Source: MGBC120314 sp051877855 (lineage in GTDB: Bacteria > Bacillota > Clostridia > Lachnospirales > Lachnospiraceae). Taken from it: a stretch of DNA of 38,399 bases. Below, one piece after another: positions 31,893 to 38,399 of this stretch (position 1 is the first letter of the stretch; each line of letters opens with the position of its first letter). The DNA lies in the NCBI GenBank assembly GCA_051877855.1, contig JBJEJH010000025.1, forward strand, positions 1 to 38,399, written 5' to 3'. Made by a program: the position numbers and the translations under genes. The notes below the pieces were generated by a model. That model saw only the letters and a program-made list of their open reading frames with translations. It was not told the DNA's origin and ran no database searches.

Positions 31893-34684
31893 TCCACATC
31901 ACCGCCTTCCACATTTCTCATCAGCAACTCCACCTTCCCGGCAGCTTCACTGAATTCAAAATTCTCCACATCATTATGTACATCCCGCAGAAGATTTAAA
32001 ACCAAATCTCCCCGGTACATCGATGAACCGATTTCAGCGATCACAGACTCAGCTTTATCCGCCTCAAACGTATCCAAACCTTCCTTCAATTTTGCCAATT
32101 GCTCCAGAAACTCTTTGGAGGATATTTCCACACCTTCCTCTTTATTTGATTTTCCATCTTCTTCATTTTTCAAACCAAGAGCATTACATATGCACTGCAC
32201 CACCTGGCGGTATTCTGAAAGCAATCCTTCATGATGATCTCGAATATAGTCGGTATCACGTTTTTTTGCAGCCATTTCTGCACTTTTTGCATTTTCCGAC
32301 AGCGAATTAGCTCCCACCATCTTCGCTGTACCCTTCAGGGCATGAACCAGAATACCGTAATTATCTAAATCTTCTTGTCGAAAGAATTTGTCCAATTCAC
32401 TCTCTTTTCTCTTTGCATCTTCCACAAACTGAGTCAACAATTCCACATAAAAACTCTCATCACCACCACAGTATTGTATACCGGATTGTGTGTGAATTCC
32501 GACGTCTTCAAGCTGATGTAATCGGCCCTCTCCGGGTCCATTTTTTACGGCCTGTTCGATAACCGCTTCCGCATTCTGATCCTCAGGTATTTTCTCTGCC
32601 ATTTCATCACTTGTAGTCATATTCATCTTCGCATCTACAAAATGAATTGCTGACTTTGGCAACACTTTTTTAAGGACACGTTCCAATTCAAAGGTTTCAA
32701 CCGGCTTGGATAAAAATTCATCAAATCCTTCCTTCAGGAACATTTCACGGGCACCGCTGACCGCATTTGCCGTAAAGGCAATAATTGTCACCGTTCGGTT
32801 GGTGTTCACATATATTCTGCGAATCCGCTTTAAGGTCTCCACTCCGTCCATTTCCGGCATCATATGATCAAGGAAAATCAGATCAAACTCTTCTTTCTCA
32901 CAAAGTTCAATTGCTTTTCTACCGCTTTCTGCCTTTTTTACAAGCATCTGATAATTCTTAAAAATACCTTCCGCAACCATCAGATTCATAGGTTCGTCAT
33001 CCACCACCAGCACACGGACACCAGGACAGATCATATTATTCTTCTCAAGCAGAGATTCCTCTTCTGTTAATCCCGCTTTTAACATATTGATAATCGCTAA
33101 AATGTAAAACGGCTTTTCGAGAAGTCTTAACCCCTTTTCTTTCGGCAACACAAAATTCTTATTTGCTACTACAATAATATTGAGCTGATGGCTCAATTCT
33201 TCAAAATACTTCGGATTCTCTTCATACTCCTCTCTGCCAATGAACAGATGCGTGAGCTGATAAACCGTAGTCAGTCTTTCAAGTTCATCCATACTGGAGA
33301 CCCTGTGCAAATTCATATCCAAACCCTGAACCATATGCAGGATCATCTCATTATAATAACCTCTTACTTCCGGGACTTCATATTTTTCCGGTCTTAAATA
33401 ACAGGCAACACACAAATCTTCCTGATTCTCCAAGGTCATGGCAGGCGTTTCATCCAATACTTTCTGAGGAATGCTGACAGACACAGTGGTTCCCTCTCCC
33501 GGGGTACTTTCAATCTGTATAAAGCCCTCCATTGCAGATACCATACCATACACAATGGAAAGTCCTAAGCCTAATCCACCGGCTTTACGATTTCTTCCCT
33601 GACTGGTCTGATAAAACCTCTCTCTGATTTTTACCAGTTCTTCCTGTGATATACCCACACCGGTATCACTGACCTTGATACAGAGATTAACACCATACTC
33701 CTTGCGCAGCGCATATACTCTGACAAAGATTCCGCCTCTCTGTGTGAATTTAAAAGCATTATCAATAAGATGCTCCAATATCTTTTTGATTTTTCGTTCA
33801 TCCCCCAAAAGGACGGAAGGAATTTGCGGGTCAATATCCAGAATCAATTCCAGCTTATTATTTCTCTCGGATAGCGTTTTCCCAACGATAACATCATTGA
33901 CAAGGGATGAAATCATATAGCTTTCTTCGCTGACTTTAATTCTACCCGTATCAATCTCTGTATAATCAAGAATATCCCCAATCTGTCCAAACAACCTGTG
34001 TCCGGCCATCTGTACGGATAACAGATTTTTCTTTTTTTCTTCATCTCCCTCATTTTTTAACATCACGGAGGTTATTCCCGTAACTGCATTAATCGGAGTT
34101 CGAAGCTCATGGGATACATTCGTCAGGAAGTCTTCCGTTCTGCGGTTTGTTTCTTCCAGCTCCGCAATGATGTTATCCGTTATTTTTCTTTCTTTTCTTC
34201 GCCTTTCAACGGAATTCTTCGCCAGATATCCCGTTAAGCAGACAAGAACCATATGTAACATTATTCGTGTAACAACAAGGGCTGAAACCTCAAAGGAGTA
34301 ATCCACCACAAACACAAAATCATAACCTATAATCAGAAAATAAAATACCACGTTAAGGCTGATGATGTTATTATTCTCTGCCGCCGAGTATAACATAATA
34401 ATTCCCATCATAAGAGGTGCCAGATCAAAAATACTGGTCTCATGTGTTCCATAGAAAAACGTTGCCAGCATTGTCAGAATAAAATACACCCATATTCGGA
34501 TGGAAATCGGGATTGTCTCTGTAATATAAATTACCCAGCTTGCGCCAAGACCAATCAGCAGAAGAACAATGGCTCCCATATCCCATCCAAGAAGTATGGA
34601 CTCTCCCGTCAAAATAAAAATCATTACTGAACAAACAAGTAATATTAAAAGATGTACTGCCCGTTGATTTTCATGCTCATACAT
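31889..34684 (-). CDS. Hybrid histidine kinase with two receiver modules and Hpt domain
   Basis: A protein of about 931 residues (ATG at 34684; a GTG at 34696 directly after the previous stop is also possible and is used for numbering). About six membrane helices (15-158) lead to HisKA with His196 (FLTNVSHELRTPINAVTGIT), an ATPase domain (DNAFKFT, SDTGVGI, GGLGLGLSIV), a receiver-like region (428-545) without the phosphorylatable Asp, and a true receiver (560-680) with Asp610 (LIFLDHMMPEMDG). An Hpt domain has His785 (GILVHALKGTAKMVGA), and a helical tail follows. This is a full His-Asp-His chain in one protein, ready to pass phosphate to a separate receiver such as the adjacent HD-GYP protein. 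Confidence 0.93.
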   Translation of the reverse strand: MYEHENQRAVHLLILLVCSVMIFILTGESILLGWDMGAIVLLLIGLGASWVIYITETIPISIRIWVYFILTMLATFFYGTHETSIFDLAPLMMGIIMLYSAAENNNIISLNVVFYFLIIGYDFVFVVDYSFEVSALVVTRIMLHMVLVCLTGYLAKNSVERRRKERKITDNIIAELEETNRRTEDFLTNVSHELRTPINAVTGITSVMLKNEGDEEKKKNLLSVQMAGHRLFGQIGDILDYTEIDTGRIKVSEESYMISSLVNDVIVGKTLSERNNKLELILDIDPQIPSVLLGDERKIKKILEHLIDNAFKFTQRGGIFVRVYALRKEYGVNLCIKVSDTGVGISQEELVKIRERFYQTSQGRNRKAGGLGLGLSIVYGMVSAMEGFIQIESTPGEGTTVSVSIPQKVLDETPAMTLENQEDLCVACYLRPEKYEVPEVRGYYNEMILHMVQGLDMNLHRVSSMDELERLTTVYQLTHLFIGREEYEENPKYFEELSHQLNIIVVANKNFVLPKEKGLRLLEKPFYILAIINMLKAGLTEEESLLEKNNMICPGVRVLVVDDEPMNLMVAEGIFKNYQMLVKKAESGRKAIELCEKEEFDLIFLDHMMPEMDGVETLKRIRRIYVNTNRTVTIIAFTANAVSGAREMFLKEGFDEFLSKPVETFELERVLKKVLPKSAIHFVDAKMNMTTSDEMAEKIPEDQNAEAVIEQAVKNGPGEGRLHQLEDVGIHTQSGIQYCGGDESFYVELLTQFVEDAKRKESELDKFFRQEDLDNYGILVHALKGTAKMVGANSLSENAKSAEMAAKKRDTDYIRDHHEGLLSEYRQVVQCICNALGLKNEEDGKSNKEEGVEISSKEFLEQLAKLKEGLDTFEADKAESVIAEIGSSMYRGDLVLNLLRDVHNDVENFEFSEAAGKVELLMRNVEGGDVE

Positions 34685-34696
34685 AGATTCTTCCAC

Positions 34697-35722
34697 CTAT
34701 TTCTCTTTCATATGATAATCCGTATCTTCTTCCATCATAGACAACATTATTTCCGCAAATCTCGGATCAAACTGGGTTCCTTCTCCCTTTTTTACTTCAT
34801 TGTAGACCTGTTCCTGCGGAAGTGCATTTCTGTAGCTTCTTCTGGAACTCATTGCATCATAAGAATCCGCCACGGCAATAATTCTTGCTTCCTCCGGTAT
34901 TTCTTCCCCCGAAATACCATCCGGATATCCCTTGCCATCATATCGTTCATGGTGCCACCTTGCACCGGTACTCAATTGAGGAAACTCCGTGATATTTCTT
35001 AATATTTTTTCTCCCAAAACCGGATGATTCTTTATAACGGCAAACTCCTCATCCGATAGTTTAGCCGGCTTGTTAATAATCGCATCCGGAATTCCTATTT
35101 TCCCAACATCATGAAGCAGTCCCATCATATAAATATCATTCTGTCTTTCTTCTGAGAAACCGGCACGTCTGGCAATTTCTTTCGAATATTCCGCCACCCT
35201 GGTGGAGTGACCATTGGTATAAGTATCCTTGGCATCAATGGCACCGGACAATGTCTCAACAATCTGCATAGAGATTCTCTTAAGTTTCTCATGCTGCTTC
35301 ATTACTTCCTGTGTCTTTTTTTCCACTTCATTGGATAAGTTAATCTGAAGCCGTATCAGATCGATGGTGTGTCTTACACGTAGTAACAGCACCTCCGGCA
35401 CAAAGGGTTTTTTAATAAAATCCATTGCTCCTGCCTCCAGTCCTCTTGTTTCCGTGTTGCAGTCATCATCTGCTGTAAGAAAAATAACCGGAATATCCTC
35501 TGTAGCCTTATTTCCCCGTATGGATGCCAGGGTTTCAAATCCATCCATTCCGGGCATATGTACATCAAGAAGAATAAGATCCGGTCTGTTATCCTGAAGA
35601 AATTTAATCGCATCTTCTCCTGATTTCAGACAACTCACCCTCATCTGTACTCTGCTTAATATGTGATTTGCCATTTTAAGGTTTGATGTGTCATCATCTA
35701 CAACTAAAATCCAATCGTTCAT
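34697..35722 (-). CDS. Response regulator with HD-GYP cyclic-di-GMP phosphodiesterase domain
   Basis: A 341-residue RpfG-like protein. The receiver (1-120) has the acidic pair Asp9-Asp10, phosphoacceptor Asp53 (LILLDVHMPGMDGFE) and Lys105. A coiled linker (125-150) leads to the HD-GYP domain, with NGHSTRVAEYS, the HD pair His204-Asp205 (GLLHDVGKIGIPD), His233, HHERYDGKGYP (257-267) and VADSYDAM. All catalytic motifs are intact, so it likely hydrolyses cyclic-di-GMP (or a similar dinucleotide). It is first in the operon and its stop abuts the next kinase gene, so it is the likely phosphorelay output. Confidence 0.95.
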   Translation of the reverse strand: MNDWILVVDDDTSNLKMANHILSRVQMRVSCLKSGEDAIKFLQDNRPDLILLDVHMPGMDGFETLASIRGNKATEDIPVIFLTADDDCNTETRGLEAGAMDFIKKPFVPEVLLLRVRHTIDLIRLQINLSNEVEKKTQEVMKQHEKLKRISMQIVETLSGAIDAKDTYTNGHSTRVAEYSKEIARRAGFSEERQNDIYMMGLLHDVGKIGIPDAIINKPAKLSDEEFAVIKNHPVLGEKILRNITEFPQLSTGARWHHERYDGKGYPDGISGEEIPEEARIIAVADSYDAMSSRRSYRNALPQEQVYNEVKKGEGTQFDPRFAEIMLSMMEEDTDYHMKEK

Positions 35723-35821
35723 TCAATACCTCTTTCTCTTTTTTTGTAACTCAACCTCTTTGCCACGCCACCGTAATATGAAGGTCTAACATAGCCTTTC
35801 CACCACGCATTTCAATATATT

Positions 35822-36043
35822 TTAACTGTATCGTTCTTTTCTTTTTTTGTCAAGATTTTCAGGCATAGCAGTAACTGGATCATATATTTCCAAAGATGGG
35901 GTACCATTTAATGTGGTAGATGGATGTATATTAATAGTTCTTCCATCTGGCAAATCACCAACAATTGTACCAATAGGATAAGTTCTAACATTTGTAGGAT
36001 TCATCATATCAAAATCTGCCTTTGCAGCAGCATCTCCCTTCAC
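35822..36043 (-). pseudogene. C-terminal scrap of a polymorphic toxin
   Basis: An open segment of 73 codons from a GTG at 36043, bounded upstream by an in-frame TAG. It reads MKGDAAAKADFDMMNPTNVR, then TYPIGTIVGDLPDGRTINIH and PSTTLNGTPSLEIYDPVT. I recognise this style from the extreme C-terminus of polymorphic toxins of clostridia, where it follows a long repeat or pretoxin region. Nothing before it encodes the rest of a toxin and the GTG has only GAAGGGA-like sequence at the wrong side, so it is probably not a whole gene. It is the last of a series of toxin-tail and immunity-gene remains. Confidence 0.55.
35825..35853 (-). promoter_or_regulatory. Sigma-A-like promoter of the signalling operon
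   Basis: Minus strand: TTGACA (35853-35848), 17-nt spacer, TACAGT (35830-35825). This leaves a leader of about 95 nt before the HD-GYP gene. The promoter overlaps the end of the upstream toxin remnant. A second weaker candidate (TTGAAA, 16 nt, TATGTT) lies closer to the gene. Confidence 0.5.
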
Positions 36044-36057
36044 ATATAGCTAAAATC

Positions 36058-36275
36058 CTACAGTTTCCCTGGAGCTATAAGAGACTGTAGAAAATTATGA
36101 ACCGCACTTCCAAATTTTTCACGATGCTCCTCTATGTATTTATTTATCAAGTTATTTCTTTCTACACAATACTGAGGTTTATTGAGTACAAATCTTCTGT
36201 TCTGGCATATCCCAGTTTCTCTAAAAATTTTGCTGACTCCTCAATTCCTCTTCTTTCCAAGTCTGTAATTACCAT
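36058..36275 (-). pseudogene. Frameshifted small gene, possible immunity protein
   Basis: From the ATG at 36275 the frame reads MVITDLERRGIEESAKFLEK, then LGYARTEDLYSI, and stops at 36162. A second frame, offset by one base, takes over near 36180 and reads NKPQYCVERNNLINKYIEEH then REKFGSAVHNFLQSLIAPGKL to a stop at 36058. The two halves make one plausible helical protein of about 70 residues. In the first frame the reading extends upstream through a TAA to VDKYIDTIRG, so further decay is possible. No family was recognised. Position among toxin remnants suggests an immunity gene; this is inference. Confidence 0.5.
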
Positions 36276-36327
36276 ACTATTTCGCTCTTGTTACCCTCTT
36301 ATTGTATCTATATACTTATCTACATTC

Positions 36328-36783
36328 TTATAGTCCTTCATAATATTCTACACGCTTTTCATAAATAGTTTTTTCACTTTCGTTTAATTCCGTTTTCTCC
36401 TTGATAATATTCCCACTTTCATCAAATTCTTGCATTTTTAATACTAATCCATATTTACAGTATTCCTTTAATTTAACATTACCATTTTCATACCACTCGA
36501 TATGCTCGCCGTCAATTGTTCCGCTATCCATAACACAGCAGCTCTTTACTTTACCTGTTTCATAAAATCTTACTCTCTGTCCGTTTGGTATTCCATCATG
36601 ATAGAAACAATAGTAGCACAAGTTGCCATTGTCATATCTTTCATATAAAATTCCTTCAACAGGTATTCCTCCATCAATATCTTCTTTTGTATACACTTGC
36701 TGACCATATTCCCCTGAATAACAGACATCACCTGTAAATTCAGTTCCTCTACTAACGACTTCAGCTATAGATAAATAGTTCAT
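36328..36783 (-). CDS. YwqK-like MORN-repeat protein, putative antitoxin or immunity protein
   Basis: A 151-residue protein with MORN_2-type repeats, seen as YERYDNGNLCYYCFYHDGIP, GQRVRFYETGKVKSCCVMDS, GEHIEWYENGNVKLKEYCKY and MQEFDESGNIIKE. Such YwqK-like proteins are annotated as antitoxins of toxin systems. AAAGGAG precedes the ATG, and the tail of a toxin gene ends 16 nt before the start, the usual toxin-then-immunity arrangement, although the toxin itself is now only a fragment. No signal peptide is present, so it is cytoplasmic. The specific toxin it neutralises is unknown. Confidence 0.7.
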   Translation of the reverse strand: MNYLSIAEVVSRGTEFTGDVCYSGEYGQQVYTKEDIDGGIPVEGILYERYDNGNLCYYCFYHDGIPNGQRVRFYETGKVKSCCVMDSGTIDGEHIEWYENGNVKLKEYCKYGLVLKMQEFDESGNIIKEKTELNESEKTIYEKRVEYYEGL

Positions 36784-36798
36784 TTAATAATCACTCCT

Positions 36799-36966
36799 TT
36801 AGACAATTATATTTCCCCCAGCGTCTAATATATCCACTGATGTATTCTCTTCACCATATGGCTCTGGATTTTTATTGACTGAAGTATGCTTTGAAGACGG
36901 TGTAACATCTATTTCATTTCCTAAGGTAGATTTAATAGTCTTTTTACCACTCTGGTCTTGACAAAG
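36799..36966 (-). pseudogene. Toxin tail remnant upstream of the YwqK-like gene
   Basis: A frame without a start reads QDQSGKKTIKSTLGNEIDVT, PSSKHTSVNKNPEPYGEENT, SVDILDAGGNIIV and stops at 36799. The GxENTSVDILDxxGxII pattern resembles the end-domain entry of clostridial polymorphic toxins (commonly NSSVDILDxNG), which normally continues into the toxic domain; here it ends at once. No start codon or ribosome site is present. The YwqK-like gene begins 15 nt downstream, as an immunity gene would. Confidence 0.5.
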
Positions 36967-37098
36967 ACTCTTTAAAAAACAACTGCAACACCTACTTATG
37001 ATTCACTTCATGGACAGGCAGCTGATACAGTTTTTTTTTAAGAATTTAAGTAGTTTTGAGTCCTAACGCATAACCATAATTGCATTATACAAACCGAA
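36967..37098. other. Non-coding AT-rich spacer
   Basis: No supported gene. A short minus-strand open piece (LYQLPVHEVNHK) and a poly-A/T tract near 37031-37039 are present. It may be further decayed coding DNA. Nothing could be identified. Confidence 0.4.
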
Positions 37099-37698
37099 TT
37101 AATTCTTCAACTCACTTAACCATTTTTCAACATTATCTTTTACCATAGCATCACTTATACTCTCAATATTCAAATATTCTGTTTTAAAAACGTTTCCTTC
37201 AATCGGTAACCTTGAATAATCCCAGGCTCCATCATCTGAATATATAATTCCATCCGTTAAAATAGCGATTGCTATAGCTAAATAACCATAATACAAACTT
37301 ACTATGGCTGGTTGTCCCATATTTCGTTTAACACTCCAAAAATATCCTATCTCCGAATTAGCATCTATTTTTTCCTTCATAGAGTGAACATTCTCATTTT
37401 CTTGTATCTCTTCTTTCCAAAAATCTTTATCCAAATCCGTTAATTCATGGTAAAATACATACACTTCGCCTTCCTCATTTAGATTAAATACTGTATGAGA
37501 ATTTTCCTTCCAAACTAAGGAAATAGGATTCGTATATATTACATTATCAGCAGTTACCTCTTTGGTAGTAATATCAATCCCCTGAGATATCTTTTCCTTT
37601 TCTAGAAATTCAATAAATAACTCAACAGAGTATTTAATTATCTCATCACAATTAGGCTTCCTCTTTTTTGTTGGAAATATTTCAAAACTCATACTCAT
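37099..37698 (-). CDS. Hypothetical protein, candidate immunity protein
   Basis: A 199-residue soluble protein, acidic, beginning MSMSFEIFPTKKRKPNCDEI. The middle has VWKENSHTVFNLNEEGEVYV, and the C-terminal part has GYFWSVKRNMGQPAIVSLYY, IAILTDGIIYSDDGAWDYSR. It has no signal peptide or membrane helix. I did not recognise a named family with confidence, though the last block has the look of immunity proteins found in polymorphic toxin loci. Ribosome site GGAGG stands 8 nt before the ATG. A 15-residue toxin tail ends just upstream (37710). An intact immunity gene without its toxin fits the remainder of a displaced cassette. Confidence 0.65.
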   Translation of the reverse strand: MSMSFEIFPTKKRKPNCDEIIKYSVELFIEFLEKEKISQGIDITTKEVTADNVIYTNPISLVWKENSHTVFNLNEEGEVYVFYHELTDLDKDFWKEEIQENENVHSMKEKIDANSEIGYFWSVKRNMGQPAIVSLYYGYLAIAIAILTDGIIYSDDGAWDYSRLPIEGNVFKTEYLNIESISDAMVKDNVEKWLSELKN

Positions 37699-37709
37699 TT
37701 TTTCGCCTC

Positions 37710-37760
37710 CTACTTTGGCATTACGACAATATCATTTATATTACAAGTTCCACCATTAAA
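37710..37760 (-). pseudogene. Short toxin tail remnant
   Basis: A frame reading FNGGTCNINDIVVMPK to a TAG at 37710, with an in-frame TAA directly before it and no start codon. The style matches the very last residues of a secreted toxin. It sits 11 nt before the next candidate immunity gene. The call depends on context and is weak on its own. Confidence 0.3.
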
Positions 37761-37781
37761 TTAAAACCATAAGTATCCTAA

Positions 37782-38072
37782 TTATTTATAACTTTTAATT
37801 TTACAAATATCACCCGAATTAAATTGAAATTCTATATTAATAATATCACCCGAATTAAAAACATCACTTGAAACTACATATGTTCCCTTTCCCCACTCTT
37901 CTTTATTTGTAAACTCAATTTCAAAGAATTGTCTGATTATAATTTTATTTATTTCATTTTTAGGAGTAAGAAATTGCAGTAAAATAGTTCCTTTGGGATA
38001 ATCAATTTCAATTTTCTCCATTTTACAATCATGTAAAGCCGAGTCACCAAATAATTTTTCTATATCCATCAT
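37782..38072 (-). CDS. Hypothetical protein, likely immunity protein of the adjacent toxin
   Basis: A 96-residue protein: MMDIEKLFGDSALHDCKMEK, then DYPKGTILLQFLTPKNEINK, and a beta-rich rest ending INIEFQFNSGDICKIKSYK. It has no signal peptide, is cytoplasmic and slightly acidic. The LHDCKMEKIE segment recalls small proteins annotated as immunity-like, but no family is assigned. It begins 15 nt after the stop of the toxin tip at the window edge, with AGAAAGGAATTT before the ATG. That placement is the main evidence for an immunity role. Confidence 0.65.
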   Translation of the reverse strand: MMDIEKLFGDSALHDCKMEKIEIDYPKGTILLQFLTPKNEINKIIIRQFFEIEFTNKEEWGKGTYVVSSDVFNSGDIINIEFQFNSGDICKIKSYK

Positions 38073-38087
38073 AAATTCCTTTCTCTT

Positions 38088-38399
38088 CTATTTTTCAAAA
38101 GTATCTCCTGGCAAGAAATGTGTTTCACCACTACTATTTGGTAATCTAGTGTTTCCATCGTCTCCAATGACATGGTAGTGCGAACCATATTTTAAATCCT
38201 CATCCCATTCAAAAACAGCTTTTTTGTTTTCATCTATCCATTTAATTATTTTCCCATTTTTTGTTTCAAATGGTCCGATTTTTGTTAAGCCTTCTGGATT
38301 AAAATCCTCTGGATTACTTGGAAATTCAATTATATTAGAACCATTACCACCCTTAAGTACATCCGCCGCATCCGCTCCATACTTCACATACGCATCAAC
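38088..38399 (-). CDS. Polymorphic toxin, C-terminal end (runs off the right edge)
   Basis: The open frame continues without a stop to the right edge. The visible 104 residues run VDAYVKYGADAADVLKGGNG, NPEGLTKIGPFETKNGKIIK, WIDENKKAVFEWDEDLKYGS, HYHVIGDDGNTRLPNSSGE, HFLPGDTFEK. The Lys/Asp/His-rich end with HYHV and HFLPGD looks like a small nuclease-type toxin domain at the tip of an Rhs, LXG or similar polymorphic toxin, but I cannot name the fold. A GTG at 38387 is not taken as start, because coding continues upstream. The next gene, 15 nt on, is the likely immunity partner. Confidence 0.6.
   Translation of the reverse strand, partial: VDAYVKYGADAADVLKGGNGSNIIEFPSNPEDFNPEGLTKIGPFETKNGKIIKWIDENKKAVFEWDEDLKYGSHYHVIGDDGNTRLPNSSGETHFLPGDTFEK

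Noticed and set aside
36097..36333. Plus-strand 78-codon hydrophobic ORF.
   Set aside because: It is antisense to the frameshifted minus-strand gene, has no ribosome site, and its hydrophobicity follows from AT-rich DNA.

Overview
The window reads as chromosome of an anaerobic, low-to-mid GC Firmicute, most likely a Lachnospiraceae-type Clostridium. Support comes from sigma-A promoters, strong GGAGG ribosome sites, a T-box leader, a THI-box leader with ThiT, GatCAB, and full-length matches to typical clostridial versions of LysS, GreA, PfkA and DnaE. No rRNA, tRNA, CRISPR array or complete insertion sequence was seen.

Layout. (1) 1-2.2 kb, minus: the start of a TauE/SafE-like permease, a frameshifted nitroreductase, an MBL-fold hydrolase and its ArsR-type regulator, and a decayed small ORF. 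(2) 2.2-22.9 kb, minus: housekeeping genes. These are greA-lysS; argF, a small membrane protein, birA, a conserved hypothetical and dusB; nfeD with an SPFH protein; a SleB-type cell wall hydrolase; a SpoU rRNA methyltransferase; pfkA; dnaE; a GtrA protein; a divergent PAP2 protein; and aspS-gatC-gatA-gatB behind a T-box whose specifier reads GAAC. (3) 23.0-29.2 kb, mixed strands: an EF-hand-type protein with a C39-like peptidase (plus), thiT with a TPP riboswitch (minus), and glf, a family 2 glycosyltransferase and a kduD-like dehydrogenase (plus). (4) 29.2-35.7 kb, minus: a tightly coupled signalling operon. Its order is REC-HD-GYP response regulator, hybrid histidine kinase with a degenerate plus a true receiver and an Hpt domain, then a hybrid kinase whose C-terminus is a whole DegV-like domain. 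(5) 35.8-38.4 kb, minus, visibly AT-richer: the 3' end of a polymorphic toxin locus. It holds the toxin tip at the right edge, its likely immunity gene, then alternating toxin-tail scraps and immunity or antitoxin-like genes, several broken.

How the parts fit. The aspS-gatCAB operon with its GAAC T-box looks like the transamidation route to Asn-tRNA (and possibly Gln-tRNA), sensed by two tRNAs. The signalling operon probably joins a multistep phosphorelay to cyclic-di-GMP hydrolysis, with a DegV (fatty-acid-binding fold) module as an unexplained extra. The right end looks like a site where toxin tips and immunity genes have been repeatedly replaced, leaving fragments behind. The strongest candidates for something little described are the kinase-receiver-DegV fusion and its operon, then the toxin cassette remains.
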